Part shown: positions 54,348-64,000 of the stretch, in pieces
Layout of the letters: each line of letters begins with the position of its first letter
How positions within the stretch are numbered: the stretch's first letter is position 1
From: Aestuariivita sp.
Lineage (GTDB): Bacteria; Pseudomonadota; Alphaproteobacteria; Rhodobacterales; Rhodobacteraceae
DNA: 64,000 nucleotides
Direction: 5' to 3'
Assembly (NCBI RefSeq): GCF_021404545.1
Contig: NZ_JAAWWD010000063.1
Coordinates: 1 to 64,000, forward strand
Notes under the pieces: generated by a model
What the model saw: only the letters and a program-made list of their open reading frames with translations
Database searches by the model: none
What the model was told of the DNA's origin: nothing
Program-made: the position numbers and the translations under genes

Positions 54348-57300
54348 TGGATGTCATCCGCTATGCCATCGAGCGTCCCGTCGCGGTCGTGGCACTGGTT
54401 CTGATCGCATTGTTGTTTGGTGGTATCGCGCTGTCGCGCATCCCGATCCAACTGGCCCCCGATGTCCGCAAACCCATTGTTGTGATCGAAACCAGTTGGC
54501 CCGGTGCGGCCCCTTCCGAGATCGAGCGCGAGATCGTCAATCCGCAGGAAGAGGCGCTGCGCGGGCTCGACGGGCTGGAGATCATGACATCCCGCTCGCG
54601 CACCGGTTCTGCCGAAGTGACGCTGGAATTCGCGGTGGGCACCGATATGAGCCAGTCGCTCCTTTTGGTGTCAAACCGGCTCGACCGGGTCAGCGGATAC
54701 CCCGATGAGGCCAATGAACCCTCGCTGAACACATCCGGCTCGGACGACAGCCCGATTGCCTGGATCCTGCTCACCGCGCAGGACGGCAACACGCGGCCGA
54801 TGCCGACCTATGGCGATTTCGTCGAGGATGTGATCAAGGACCGGCTGGAACGGATCGAAGGCGTGTCGGCAGTCAATGTCTTTGGCGGCGTGACGCGCGA
54901 GTTGCAGGTGGTCATCGACCCGCGCCGCCTCTCGCGTTTCGGGCTGACGGTGCCGCAGGTGGTGCAGATCCTGCGCACCGAGAATATCTCGATCTCGGCC
55001 GGGGATGTGGACGAGGGCAAGCGCCGCTATGTGGTGCGCACCGAAGGCAACCTCAATACCGAAGAGGCGATCCGCGACGTGGTTCTGCGCTCGGGCGCGC
55101 CGGAGGGCGGGATCGGTCGGGTCCGGGTGGCGGATGTGGCGGATGTGGGGTTTGCCTTCAAGGAACCCGGCAGCCGATTGCGCTATAGGGGCGAGCCGGG
55201 GCTGGCCTTCAACGTGGTGCGCGAGGCCGGCGCCAACGTGATCAGCGTGATGGAGGAATTGCGCCTGGTGCTTTCGGAACTGGCGGACGGTCCGATCAAC
55301 GATGCCGGGCTCGATGTGCAACAGGTCTATGACGAGACGATCTATATCAACGGTGCGATTGATCTGGTGACGCAGAACATCTGGATCGGCGGCGCCTTGG
55401 CCGCTCTGGTGCTGATGCTGTTTCTGCGCAGCCCGCGCGCAACGCTGGTGGTGTCGCTGTCGATCCCTGTGTCCATCGTGGCGACCTTTGTGGTGATGGC
55501 GATCACCGGGCGCACGCTCAATGTCATATCGCTGGCCGGCATCGCCTTTGCCGTCGGCATGATCGTCGATGCGGCCATTGTGGTGCTGGAGAACATCTTT
55601 CGCCTGCGTGAAGAGGGCAAGAGCCGTCGTGAGGCCGCCTATCTGGGCGCCAGTCAGGTCTGGGGCGCGATCCTGGTTTCGGCCCTGACCACGGTTCTGG
55701 TCTTTGTGCCGATCCTGATCATGCAGCTGGAGGCAGGGCAGCTTTTCCGCGATATCGCGGTTGCGATCTCGGTCTCGGTCCTGTTGTCGCTTGTCGTCGC
55801 CGTGACCGTGATCCCGGCGCTGGCCAGCCGCCTGCTGCGCCCGGGCGATCAAAAGCCGATGCGGATCTGGGGCCTGGATCATCTGGCGTTGGGGTTTCGG
55901 TCACTGGTGATGGCCTATGTCCGGATGACCGTGCGGGTGCGCCCGATCGGTATCTTGATGGTCGTGACCATCGCAGGCAGTGCGGCGGTGGCGAGCTATG
56001 CGTTCCTGCCGCGCCTGGAATACCTGCCCGAGGGCAATCGCAATCTGGTCTTTGGCCTGATCATTCCGCCACCGGGTTACAACCTTGAAACCACCGAGAC
56101 CATCGCCGAACGGATCGAATCCGTGGCGCGCCCTTTGTGGGAGGCCACGCCTGCCACCGAATTGGAGGATGGAACACCCACCATCGAAAACTTCTTTTTC
56201 GTGGCCACGCCGGGCAATTCCTTCGTGGGCGCCTCGGCGACGGACGGTCTGCGTGCATCCGAGCTGATCCCGGTGCTCAGCCGCCCGATCTTTGCAGAGC
56301 CGGGAACGTTCGGGTTTATGGCACAGCCCTCGCTTTTTGGGCGCGGTGTCGGAGGGGGCCGGACGATAGAGCTGAATGTCTCGGGTCAGGATCTGAATGA
56401 CATTCTTGAGGTGGCGGGGCGGGCCGCCGGGATCATATCGGGCATCTTGCCGCGCTCGGACGGGCATCAGTTTCGACCCATTCCCGGGCTGGAGCTGGGC
56501 GCCCCGGAGGTGCGTCTGATCCCCAACCGGGTGCGGTTGGCCGATGCGGGTCTCGACAGTTCAGGTCTCGCGGCGACGGTGGATGCCTTCAACGACGGGC
56601 TGCGGGTTGCCGAAATCACGGTGGGTGCAGAGCGGGTCGATCTGGTGCTGAAGGGCGACCCATCGGTCAGCGACGCGGTGCGTACCCAGGATATCGGCAA
56701 TTACCCGGTGGTCACACCGGGCGGTCAGATCGTACCGGTCTCGGCGCTGGCCGATGTGGTCCTGACAGCCGGGCCGACCGAGATCCGCCATCGCGACAGG
56801 TTGCGCACCGTCACCCTGGAGGTACGCCCCTCCGACACGCTGCCGCTAGAGGAAGCGGTCGAGCTTTTGCAGCGCGAGGTCGTGGCGGTGCTGCAAGAGC
56901 AGGGCATTCCCGCAGATATTCGGCTCAGCGTGTCGGGCACCGCAGATCAGCTCAGCCAGACATGGTCGGCCATTCAGATCAATCTCGCGGTTGCGCTGAT
57001 CATCGTGTTTCTGGTGATGGCCATCCTGTTCGAGAGCTTCGTGCTGCCGCTGGTGATCATGATCTCCGTTCCCGTCGCCGCGGCGGGCGGGGTTGGAGGC
57101 CTTGCGCTGCTGAACACATATCAGACCCAACCGCTCGATATGCTGACACTCTTGGGTTTTGTCATCCTGGTGGGGATCGTGGTGAACAATGCGATCTTGA
57201 TCGTGCACCAGACCCTTTATCATCTGCGCGTCGACGGGATGGAGCCGATCGCGGCCATTGAAGAGGCCACGCATAACCGTATTCGTCCGATTTTCATGTC

Positions 57301-57508
57301 GACCCTGACCAGTGTGATGGGGATGATGCCCTTGATCATCTTTCCGGGCGAAGGGTCCGAGCTCTACCGGGGTTTGGGCGCGGTTGTGGTCGGTGGCCTG
57401 TCGATGTCTGCGTTCCTGACCCTGCTGACCGTTCCGCCGCTTTTGCGGCTTTGCGTGCGCAAACCCGATCCCAAGGAGCTTTCGGCCGGACAGGTTCGCG
57501 AGGCGTAG
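54347..57508 (+). CDS. RND efflux permease
   Basis: A 1053-residue inner-membrane proton-driven exporter with the typical twelve-helix, two-loop RND plan. Helix 1 is VIRYAIERPVAVVALVLIALL. The GxDxxE-type loop AVGMIVDAAIVVLENIFRLREEG in the fourth-helix region supplies proton-relay acids. A second helical set ends with MLTLLGFVILVGIVVNNAILIV. It is coupled to the adaptor; no TolC-like gene is in the window, so the outer channel must be elsewhere. The substrate is unknown. Confidence 0.92.
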   Translation: MDVIRYAIERPVAVVALVLIALLFGGIALSRIPIQLAPDVRKPIVVIETSWPGAAPSEIEREIVNPQEEALRGLDGLEIMTSRSRTGSAEVTLEFAVGTDMSQSLLLVSNRLDRVSGYPDEANEPSLNTSGSDDSPIAWILLTAQDGNTRPMPTYGDFVEDVIKDRLERIEGVSAVNVFGGVTRELQVVIDPRRLSRFGLTVPQVVQILRTENISISAGDVDEGKRRYVVRTEGNLNTEEAIRDVVLRSGAPEGGIGRVRVADVADVGFAFKEPGSRLRYRGEPGLAFNVVREAGANVISVMEELRLVLSELADGPINDAGLDVQQVYDETIYINGAIDLVTQNIWIGGALAALVLMLFLRSPRATLVVSLSIPVSIVATFVVMAITGRTLNVISLAGIAFAVGMIVDAAIVVLENIFRLREEGKSRREAAYLGASQVWGAILVSALTTVLVFVPILIMQLEAGQLFRDIAVAISVSVLLSLVVAVTVIPALASRLLRPGDQKPMRIWGLDHLALGFRSLVMAYVRMTVRVRPIGILMVVTIAGSAAVASYAFLPRLEYLPEGNRNLVFGLIIPPPGYNLETTETIAERIESVARPLWEATPATELEDGTPTIENFFFVATPGNSFVGASATDGLRASELIPVLSRPIFAEPGTFGFMAQPSLFGRGVGGGRTIELNVSGQDLNDILEVAGRAAGIISGILPRSDGHQFRPIPGLELGAPEVRLIPNRVRLADAGLDSSGLAATVDAFNDGLRVAEITVGAERVDLVLKGDPSVSDAVRTQDIGNYPVVTPGGQIVPVSALADVVLTAGPTEIRHRDRLRTVTLEVRPSDTLPLEEAVELLQREVVAVLQEQGIPADIRLSVSGTADQLSQTWSAIQINLAVALIIVFLVMAILFESFVLPLVIMISVPVAAAGGVGGLALLNTYQTQPLDMLTLLGFVILVGIVVNNAILIVHQTLYHLRVDGMEPIAAIEEATHNRIRPIFMSTLTSVMGMMPLIIFPGEGSELYRGLGAVVVGGLSMSAFLTLLTVPPLLRLCVRKPDPKELSAGQVREA

Positions 57509-57587
57509 CGCGCCTGATCCTTCGCCCGAAAGCTGTTCGGCGTTCAGGCGGTCGGGGCCGTTCAAGCGCCGGTCTGCCTCCGGGCGT

Positions 57588-57690
57588 CCAGAAAATGACA
57601 CATTTTCTGGGAAGATTTTGACGCAAAATCTGGGTCACGCGCATGTAGAAACTGCGTCAGTTTCTTCCCAGATTTTGCGTCAAAATCTGA
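57588..57690. repeat. Mirrored four-hairpin palindromic element
   Basis: Four perfect palindromes with 3-base centres stand in a row: P1 57589-57609 (CAGAAAATG-ACA-CATTTTCTG, extendable by one pair), P2 57613-57631 (AGATTTTG-ACG-CAAAATCT), P3 57647-57665 (AGAAACTG-CGT-CAGTTTCT) and P4 57669-57689 (CAGATTTTG-CGT-CAAAATCTG). P1 and P2 are separated by GGA; P3 and P4 by TCC, its complement. Centres of P2 (TGACGCA) and P3/P4 (TGCGTCA) are complementary. The layout is a large inverted repeat like a bacterial BIME/REP pair between the convergent RND and metG genes. P4 ends 2 bases from the metG stop codon. It may act as a two-way terminator. Confidence 0.75.
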
Positions 57691-59409
57691 TCAGTCGCGC
57701 GTGCCGGAAAACCGTGTTTGCCAGTCTTCGCGTTGCTCGTCGGTGATCTTGGCAAACAAGACATCCGGCACCGTAAATGCATGCCCGCCGGGCAAAGCGC
57801 GCAGCGCCGCGTCCACATCGGTCGGCCAATCGGTCTCAAGCGTGTTCATCGCGCTCAGCATCCGGGCCGAGGCCGTGGGGATGAAAGGCGCCGAGATCAC
57901 CGCATAGAACCGGATCAGGTTCAGACCCATCCGCACCTGTGCGGCGGCCCGCTCAGGGTCTTCCTTGACCGTGGCCCAAGGGGCGGCCGATTGCAGATAC
58001 TCGTTCCCGGCCACCCAGATCGCACGCAGCTCTTGCGCGGATTTGCGGACCTCCATCGCCTCCATGCAGGTCTCGTAGCGGCGCAGACGGGCTTGCAAAT
58101 CCGCAATCAAGACCTCTTCCTGCGCACCGTAAGCGCCCCCGTCGGGCACGGCTTCGCCGAATTTCGACCGGCAGAATTTGGTAATGCGGCTTACGAAATT
58201 GCCCAGTACATCGGCCAGGTCCTTGTTCACCGACGCCTGGAAATTCTCCCATGTGAACTCACTGTCCGAGCTTTCGGGCGCATGGCTGAGAAGCCACCAG
58301 CGCCAATAGTCGGCAGGCAGGATCTCCAGCGCCTGATCCATGAACACGCCGCGCCCCTGGCTGGTCGAGAATTGCCCGCCATCGTAATTCAGATAGTTGA
58401 ACGACTTGATGTAATCGACCATCTTCCAGGGCTCGCCCGACCCGATCAGCGTGGCCGGAAAGCTCAGCGTGTGAAAGGGGACGTTGTCCTTGCCCATGAA
58501 CTGGGTATAGCGCACATCCTGCGCGCCCTTGTCGGTGCGCCACCACCGCTCCCACTCGGCGTCCGCGCGACCCGTGGCTTCGGCCCATTCGCCCGCGCAG
58601 GCGATATATTCGATGGGCGCATCGAACCAGACATAAAAGACCTTACCCTCCATGCCCGGCCAATCGTCATCGCCCTTTTTGACCGGAATGCCCCAGTCGA
58701 GATCGCGCGTGATGCCGCGATCCTGCAACCCGTCGCCATCATGCAGCCATTTCTTGGCGATCGAGGTGGTCAGGATCGGCCAGTCGGTCTTGCCATCGAT
58801 CCAGGCGTCGAGCTGATCTTTCAGCCCGGATTGACGCAGATATAGATGCTTGGTCTCGCGCACCTCCAGATCGGTAGATCCGGAGATTGCGCTTCGCGGC
58901 TCGATCAGATCGGTGGGATCGAGCTGTTTGGTGCAGTTCTCGCACTGATCCCCGCGCGCCTTGTCATATCCGCAATTGGGGCAGGTGCCTTCGATATAGC
59001 GGTCGGGCAGAAAGCGGCCATCGGCATTGGAATAGACCTGCTTTTCGCTGACCTCACCGATCAGCCCAGCCTCGGCCAGACGGCCCGCGAAATGCTGGGT
59101 CAGCCGGTGGTTCTGCGGGCTGGAGGAGCGTCCGAAATGATCGAATGACAGACCGAACCCCTTGGCGATCTCGGCCTGGATCGCGTGCATCTCGCGGCAA
59201 TACTCCGCCACGGGCTTGCCTGCCTTGGCAGCGGCCAGCTCGGCGGGGGTGCCATGCTCGTCGGTGGCACATAAAAACAGCACCTCATGGCCACGTCCGC
59301 GCTGGTAGCGCGCATAGAGATCGGCTGGCAACTGGCTGCCTACCAGATTGCCCAGATGCTTGATCCCGTTGATATAGGGAATGGCCGAGGTGATAAGGTG
59401 ACGGGTCAT
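57691..59409 (-). CDS. metG: Methionyl-tRNA synthetase
   Basis: A 572-residue class I synthetase charging initiator and elongator tRNA-Met. HIGH-type motif: [11 protein letters not shown]. Zinc knuckle: [17 protein letters not shown] (near 140). The KMSKS loop is the variant [11 protein letters not shown], known in this MetG type. The helical anticodon-binding domain fills the C-terminus; no C-terminal dimerisation module is attached. It ends in the palindromic element shared with the RND gene. Confidence 0.95.
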   Translation of the reverse strand: MTRHLITSAIPYINGIKHLGNLVGSQLPADLYARYQRGRGHEVLFLCATDEHGTPAELAAAKAGKPVAEYCREMHAIQAEIAKGFGLSFDHFGRSSSPQNHRLTQHFAGRLAEAGLIGEVSEKQVYSNADGRFLPDRYIEGTCPNCGYDKARGDQCENCTKQLDPTDLIEPRSAISGSTDLEVRETKHLYLRQSGLKDQLDAWIDGKTDWPILTTSIAKKWLHDGDGLQDRGITRDLDWGIPVKKGDDDWPGMEGKVFYVWFDAPIEYIACAGEWAEATGRADAEWERWWRTDKGAQDVRYTQFMGKDNVPFHTLSFPATLIGSGEPWKMVDYIKSFNYLNYDGGQFSTSQGRGVFMDQALEILPADYWRWWLLSHAPESSDSEFTWENFQASVNKDLADVLGNFVSRITKFCRSKFGEAVPDGGAYGAQEEVLIADLQARLRRYETCMEAMEVRKSAQELRAIWVAGNEYLQSAAPWATVKEDPERAAAQVRMGLNLIRFYAVISAPFIPTASARMLSAMNTLETDWPTDVDAALRALPGGHAFTVPDVLFAKITDEQREDWQTRFSGTRD

Positions 59410-59488
59410 GCGCGCCTGCTTTGCAACAAAAAAGGGTCCGGGACTGAGCCGCTGCTTTAGCGTATTGACTGGGCGGTGACCAGATGGC

Positions 59489-60730
59489 TCAACTGTCCGC
59501 GTCGGTCTTTGAGCGGTCGCGTTGGCTGCCCATCAACCGGCCGATGATAAAGCTGGTGCGCGGTGCATAGACAAAGGCGGTGCGTTCGGTCCGGGTGGGC
59601 CGTGCCCGCATCCGGGTCAGGCCAAAGACCACCAGCACCACATGTCCCACCGCGATCAGCACAAAGAGGGCAGGCGGGCCATAAAGCCCGATCAGGACAG
59701 AGGCCAGATAAGGCGCTGCGATCGCCCCGGAAGCGAACCAGAACATCAGCGCCGCGGACAGCTCCACCCGTTCATGGCTCTGGGCGAAATCATGGGCATG
59801 CGCGGCGGCCACAGAATAGATCGGGAAGCTGGTGAACCCAAACAGCCCCGCCATCAGCATCACACCCATGGTGCCCACATCCTGCGCGGCAATCGTGATC
59901 CCGCAACTGATCGTGGCGGCGACCGACAGCCAGATCAGCACCCAGCGGCGGTCATACTTGTCCGCCAGCCAGCCGACGGGGTATTGCGCCAGTGCGCCGC
60001 CCAGAACGAAGGCGGCCAGAAACCAGGCGATCTGATCGATGCTCAGCCCGACCTCTTGCCCGTAAAGCGGACCCACCATCCGAAATGACGCGCCCGAAAG
60101 CGCCGCCACCACCACCCCTGCCGCCGCCAGCGGCGAGCGTGCGACCGCCAGCATCGGTTTCAGGCGTGGTGCGCTGGGGATCTCGGGCTGTTTGATCCGG
60201 GTCAGCGTGAGCGGCAGGATCGCGGCACAACAGATGATCGCCAGGATGTTGTAGGAGATGTACGAGGCGGGCTCCAATACGCTGATCACCATCTGGGCGG
60301 CCAGCGACCCGGTCATATCGACCAGGCGGTAAACGCCCATGGCGCGCCCACGCGTCGCGTTGGTGACCTTGGCCTGAAGCCAGCTTTCGATCACCGTATA
60401 ACAACCGGCCACACACATGCCCGACGCGATCCGCATCAGGGCCCAGGCATAGGGATCGATCACCAGCATATGGGCCAGAAGGCCAATCGCCCCGGCTGCG
60501 GTAAAGGCCGCGAAGGCCCGCGAATGACCGACCGCCCCCATCAGCCGGGGCGCCCACCAGCAACCGATAAAAAAGCCCAGAAAATGCGCCGAGCCCAAAA
60601 GGCCGATCTCTTGCGTCGAAAACGACAGTGCAATGCCCGAGAGCGCATCCAGAGGGCCCAGACCGCCGGAGGAGAGTTGCATCAGCAAGACCGACAGGAA
60701 CAGGGCCGCAAATGAAATCAGCATACGCAT
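59489..60730 (-). CDS. MFS transporter, YcaD-like
   Basis: A 413-residue twelve-helix major-facilitator protein. Features include the MFS loop motif near [13 protein letters not shown] and the acidic helix segment [20 protein letters not shown] typical of the YcaD/UMF2 group. The C-terminus is cytoplasmic and basic. It stands alone downstream of a 219-base leader that borders tRNA-Gly. The substrate is unknown. Confidence 0.87.
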   Translation of the reverse strand: MRMLISFAALFLSVLLMQLSSGGLGPLDALSGIALSFSTQEIGLLGSAHFLGFFIGCWWAPRLMGAVGHSRAFAAFTAAGAIGLLAHMLVIDPYAWALMRIASGMCVAGCYTVIESWLQAKVTNATRGRAMGVYRLVDMTGSLAAQMVISVLEPASYISYNILAIICCAAILPLTLTRIKQPEIPSAPRLKPMLAVARSPLAAAGVVVAALSGASFRMVGPLYGQEVGLSIDQIAWFLAAFVLGGALAQYPVGWLADKYDRRWVLIWLSVAATISCGITIAAQDVGTMGVMLMAGLFGFTSFPIYSVAAAHAHDFAQSHERVELSAALMFWFASGAIAAPYLASVLIGLYGPPALFVLIAVGHVVLVVFGLTRMRARPTRTERTAFVYAPRTSFIIGRLMGSQRDRSKTDADS

Positions 60731-60949
60731 TTGCGCCCACCGTCGCAGTGTTGGTGCGCATCGCTTGTGCTTAATCGACCAAGTCAGGTCGTTTTTCGCC
60801 GTTCCTGCCCGGCAGATGCGCAGGCATCGTCAAAGCGGTCCTGGAAGGGCCGAACCGGACCCAATTTGCAGATCACCCTGTCTGTACCCGACGGGCAGAC
60901 ATCGCGCTTGACGCCGAAAATCGGTTGAAATATGCACCAACCCTGCTGG

Positions 60950-61023
60950 GCGGGTATGGTGAAATGGTATCATAAGAGCCTTCCAAGCTTAAGGTGCGGG
61001 TTCGATTCCCGCTACCCGCTCCA
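60950..61023 (+). tRNA. tRNA-Gly (TCC)
   Basis: A complete plus-strand cloverleaf of 74 bases including CCA (61021-61023). Acceptor GCGGGTA pairs with TACCCGC. The anticodon loop reads CTTCCAA with anticodon TCC. The T arm contains GTTCGATTC. Confidence 0.95.
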
Positions 61024-61186
61024 GCCTGTGCTCTCATACCAGACCCCTTTGCTTGAACATCGCTCCGCTCGCGGGGCGCGGCATCTGGCCGCTTGACCAT
61101 TACGCGCCTGGCGGTCAAGAAACACCGACCTTAAATGCATGTTTGCGGGCATGACCCGCAAGCACGCCCGATACGCAAGAGCGCGA

Positions 61187-62998
61187 ATGGCCCGAATGGA
61201 TACCGCCGCCCCTCCCTCGAAACTTGGCGAGGAAGAGCGCGAGAAATCGAAGAACATGCGAGCGCTGTCCGCGCTCTGGCCATTCTTGCTGCCCTATCGC
61301 GCGCTGATGGGGGCGGCCTGCGCGGCGCTGATCCTGACCGCGATCGTGTCGCTGACCCTGCCTTTGGCCGTGCGTCGGGTCGTCGACAATTTCGAAACCG
61401 AAGATGGCGCGCTGCTGGATGTCTATTTTGCCGGCGCTCTGGGAATTGCGGCACTGCTCGCGCTGGGAACGGGCCTGCGCTATGCGCTGGTGACCCGGCT
61501 GGGCGAGCGGGTCGTAGCCGATATCCGCAAGGCGGTCTTTGGCCGGGTGATCGGAATGAGCCCCGCCTTTTACGAGCGCATCATGACCGGTGAGGTGCTC
61601 AGCCGGATCACCACCGACACCACGCTGATCCTGTCGGTGCTGGGCTCATCCGTGTCGATTGCCCTGCGCAACCTTCTGATCTTTGTGGGCGGGCTGGCGC
61701 TGATGCTGCTGACCTCGGCCAAGCTGTCGGGACTGGCGTTGTTGCTGGTGCCTGCGGTGATCGTCCCCATTCTGGTGCTGGGGCGCCGGTTGCGGGTGCT
61801 CAGCCGCGAGAATCAGGACTGGATCGCGGCCAGTTCCGGCAATGCATCCGAGGCGTTGAGCGCGGTGCAGACCGTGCAGGCCTTTACCCATGAGGCCGAG
61901 AACCGCGCCGCGTTCTCGGACGTGACCGAGCGCAGCTTCGACGCCGCGCGCAGGCGTATCTGGACCCGCGCCGTCATGACGGTGATCGTGATTTTCCTGG
62001 TCTTTTCGGGCATTGTCGGCATCCTGTGGATCGGTGCCAATACGGTCCGCGCCGGTGAGATGACGGTCGGCACGCTGGTGCAGTTCGTGATCTATTCGGT
62101 GATGGTTGCGGGATCGGTCGCGGCGCTTTCGGAGATATGGGGCGAGTTGCAGCGCGCGGCGGGCGCCACCGAGCGGCTTGTTGAGCTGTTGAACAGCATC
62201 GACACGGTCAGCGATCCCGCAACGCCGATCGCTGCGCCGGCGGTGATCGAAGGCCGAATAACCTTCGAGGACGTAACCTTCCACTATCCGTCTCGCCCCG
62301 GGATCGCGGCCCTCGATCATGTATCTTTGGACATCGCCCCGGGTGAGACGGTGGCCTTTGTCGGCCCCTCGGGGGCGGGCAAGACAACGATCATCCAGAT
62401 GTTGTTGCGGTTTTATGATCCCGATAGCGGCCGCATCTGCCTTGACGGGACAGATCTGGCGGCGATGGCGCGAAGCGATTTTCGCAAGCATATCGCGCTG
62501 GTGCCGCAGGATCCTGTCATCTTTGCCGCCTCGGCCCGGGAGAACATCCGTTTCGGCAGACCTGACGCCAGCGATGCGCAGGTCGAGGCCGCCGCGCGGG
62601 CTGCGGCGGCGCATGAGTTCATCTCGGCCCTGCCGGACGGGTATGACAGCTATGTGGGCGAGCGCGGCGTGATGCTGTCGGGCGGGCAGAAACAGCGGAT
62701 CGCCATCGCGCGGGCCATTCTGCGGGACGCGCCGGTGCTGCTTCTGGATGAGGCGACCAGCGCGCTGGATGCAGAAAGCGAACGCGCGGTGCAGCAGGCC
62801 GTCGATGAGCTGAGCGAGGGGCGCACAACCCTGATCGTGGCGCACCGGCTGGCCACCGTGAAGAAGGCCGACCGCATCGTCGTGCTGGATCAGGGCCGCG
62901 TCGTGGCCACCGGCAGCCATGATGCGCTGGTGTCCGAAGGCGGCCTTTATGCGCGGTTGGCGCGGCTTCAATTCACCGATGGAATTGCAGCGGAATAA
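61187..62998 (+). CDS. MsbA-like ABC exporter (fused permease and ATPase)
   Basis: A 603-residue half-transporter. Six membrane helices occupy about 25-315 (the first is LWPFLLPYRALMGAACAALIL). The ATPase domain follows with Walker A GPSGAGKTT, Q-loop VPQDPVIFAAS, signature LSGGQKQRIAIARAI, Walker B VLLLDEATSALD and the H-loop. It works as a homodimer, exporting lipids, peptides or drugs. The start is uncertain: ATG 61187 is preferred; ATG 61139 and ATG 61256 (MRALSALW) are alternatives. Confidence 0.9.
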   Translation: MARMDTAAPPSKLGEEEREKSKNMRALSALWPFLLPYRALMGAACAALILTAIVSLTLPLAVRRVVDNFETEDGALLDVYFAGALGIAALLALGTGLRYALVTRLGERVVADIRKAVFGRVIGMSPAFYERIMTGEVLSRITTDTTLILSVLGSSVSIALRNLLIFVGGLALMLLTSAKLSGLALLLVPAVIVPILVLGRRLRVLSRENQDWIAASSGNASEALSAVQTVQAFTHEAENRAAFSDVTERSFDAARRRIWTRAVMTVIVIFLVFSGIVGILWIGANTVRAGEMTVGTLVQFVIYSVMVAGSVAALSEIWGELQRAAGATERLVELLNSIDTVSDPATPIAAPAVIEGRITFEDVTFHYPSRPGIAALDHVSLDIAPGETVAFVGPSGAGKTTIIQMLLRFYDPDSGRICLDGTDLAAMARSDFRKHIALVPQDPVIFAASARENIRFGRPDASDAQVEAAARAAAAHEFISALPDGYDSYVGERGVMLSGGQKQRIAIARAILRDAPVLLLDEATSALDAESERAVQQAVDELSEGRTTLIVAHRLATVKKADRIVVLDQGRVVATGSHDALVSEGGLYARLARLQFTDGIAAE

Positions 62999-63179
62999 GC
63001 CCGACAGGCACCGGAACCGCCCATTCAAAAGCCTGAACACGGACCAGATCTGAACCCTGAACACCGCTCTTTCAGCGGGGTCGGGGGTACGCCTTTCGCT
63101 GGTCGAAACGGGTGGTGCGCCCAGGGCATGTCAATCCTTGACGCGGCTTGGCGCAACGTCACCTTGCAAAATGACCCTG

Positions 63180-63205
63180 CGTGCAACCTTGCCAAAGCTT
63201 GCACG
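63180..63205. promoter_or_regulatory. CGTGCAA..TTGCACG inverted repeat
   Basis: Perfect 7-bp arms (63180-63186 and 63199-63205) around a 12-base spacer, 77 bases upstream of the acyl-CoA synthetase start. Another TTGCAA copy lies near 63163. Such TTGCA-type half-sites suit a dimeric repressor of fatty-acid degradation, but the regulator is not known. Confidence 0.35.
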
Positions 63206-63281
63206 GATGCTCATTTGCCCCCATTTTGGAACGCAACAAGGAAGCCGCCCGAAAAACGGGTGAAATGGGGAGGATGTCGAC

Positions 63282-64000
63282 ATGGCCTTTACGGGTCTGC
63301 CAGACAAGCACGCAATCGAAACCGAAATGCCCTGGGCCGAACGGGACGTCGCCAAGACGCTCTATGCGCAACTGAGCCAGACCGCGGGCAAGTTCCCGAA
63401 TCACAGCGCGATCAGTTATCAGATCTTTTCCGGCCCCGGCGACAAGGCCGAAACGCTGACCTGGTCAGAACTCAAGGATCAGGTGAGCCAGGCGGCAAAC
63501 CTCTTTCGGTCGCTGGGCGTCGGTGAGACGGATGTCGTGGCCTATGTGCTGCCCAATTGCAACGAAACCGTGGTGACCCTGCTGGGCGGTGCGGTGGCGG
63601 GCATTGCCAATCCGATCAACCCCTTGCTGGAACCCGAACAGATCGGCTCGATCCTGCGGGAGACCAAGGCCAAGGTCGTGGTCACGCTGCGGCCGTTCCC
63701 GAAAACGGATGTGGCCCAAAAGGTGGCCGAGGCCGTGCGGCACGCGCCCAATGTCACAACCGTGCTCGAAATCGATCTTGTGCGGTATCTGACCGGCGCG
63801 AAAAAGCTGATCGTTCCGATGATCCGGCCCAAGCTGCCTGGCGAGAAACACGCCGATTACAAAAGCTTTCACAAGGAGATGGCCAAGCAGCCCAAGACAT
63901 TGCGGTTTGAGGCCTCGACCGAGAATCGCGTCGCCTGCTTTTTTCACACCGGTGGCACCACGGGCATGCCGAAAGTGGCCCAGCACACCTATGAAGGCAT
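63282..64000 (+). CDS. Acyl-CoA synthetase, N-terminal part
   Basis: A partial gene cut by the window end; 239 codons are present. It starts at ATG 63282 (MAFTGLPDKHAIETEMPWAE), preceded by GGGGAGG. The protein shows the adenylate-forming fold: LGVGETDVVAYVLPNCNETV, then the AMP-binding P-loop FHTGGTTGMPKVAQHTY at the cut. It probably activates a fatty or short-chain acid to its CoA ester. Upstream lies a candidate operator. The rest of the enzyme and its substrate cannot be seen. Confidence 0.9.
   Translation, partial: MAFTGLPDKHAIETEMPWAERDVAKTLYAQLSQTAGKFPNHSAISYQIFSGPGDKAETLTWSELKDQVSQAANLFRSLGVGETDVVAYVLPNCNETVVTLLGGAVAGIANPINPLLEPEQIGSILRETKAKVVVTLRPFPKTDVAQKVAEAVRHAPNVTTVLEIDLVRYLTGAKKLIVPMIRPKLPGEKHADYKSFHKEMAKQPKTLRFEASTENRVACFFHTGGTTGMPKVAQHTYEG

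Overview
The window is GC-rich chromosomal DNA from an alphaproteobacterium, almost certainly a marine Rhodobacteraceae (Roseobacter group) member. This rests on: a DksA with one zinc-finger cysteine; a double-length dCTP deaminase; a Fur/Mur-type regulator; the core neighbourhoods argS-SPOR-nagZ-scpA-scpB and yceD..rpmF-plsX-fabH-ihfA-merR; a biotin ECF transporter (bioY, bioMN); and a Rhodobacterales-style GGGGGC..GCCCCC intergenic hairpin. Family names are recalled from knowledge of protein families. No database was searched.

Layout. 1-526: no gene; a possible insertion-sequence remnant and a hairpin. 527-3719: tight minus-strand operon GNAT, DUF2927 lipoprotein, 55-aa membrane protein, CoxE-like VWA protein; its usual MoxR ATPase partner lies at 4649-5488 with a BLUF photoreceptor between them. 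5672-8146: dksA, FAD monooxygenase, xthA. 8147-11095: the most unusual part. A leader with DnaA-box-like sites is followed by a protein of seven 21-residue ALFSTSM repeats, an unrecognised 364-aa protein and a translationally coupled EamA-type exporter. 11096-18341: erpA, dgt, argS, SPOR protein, nagZ, scpA, scpB and a 90-aa protein. 18342-20333: a probable decayed gene, then a coiled-coil membrane protein. 20343-26274: dcd, tRNA-Pro, merR, ihfA, fabH, plsX, rpmF, yceD. 26360-34481: bamE, olsB behind a candidate Pho box, an ABC-F ATPase, a VOC protein, an acetyltransferase, tyrS, anmK, a desaturase and a cupin.

34653-45647: enolase, two DMT exporters, an AbrB-family membrane protein, fur/mur, a TerB-like protein, an EEP-fold enzyme, a YjdF-like membrane protein, an ECF sigma factor facing an EF-hand protein, an MttB-family methyltransferase with a possible leader ORF, and an outer-membrane barrel. 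45857-52547: an aminotransferase, then bioY, bioM, bioN converging on a MaoC/thiolase/AMP-ligase operon. 53235-57508: an RND efflux adaptor and pump. 57588-57690: a mirrored four-hairpin element. 57691-64000: metG, an MFS transporter, tRNA-Gly, an MsbA-like ABC exporter and the start of an acyl-CoA synthetase cut by the window end.

Most of the window is housekeeping: tRNA charging, fatty-acid initiation, chromosome segregation, cell-wall recycling and nucleotide sanitation. The accessory interest is the repeat-protein locus at 8.5-11.1 kb, the biotin-transporter/acyl-metabolism block at 47.4-52.5 kb, the composite palindrome at 57.6 kb, and several small or decayed genes that automated gene calling could miss.
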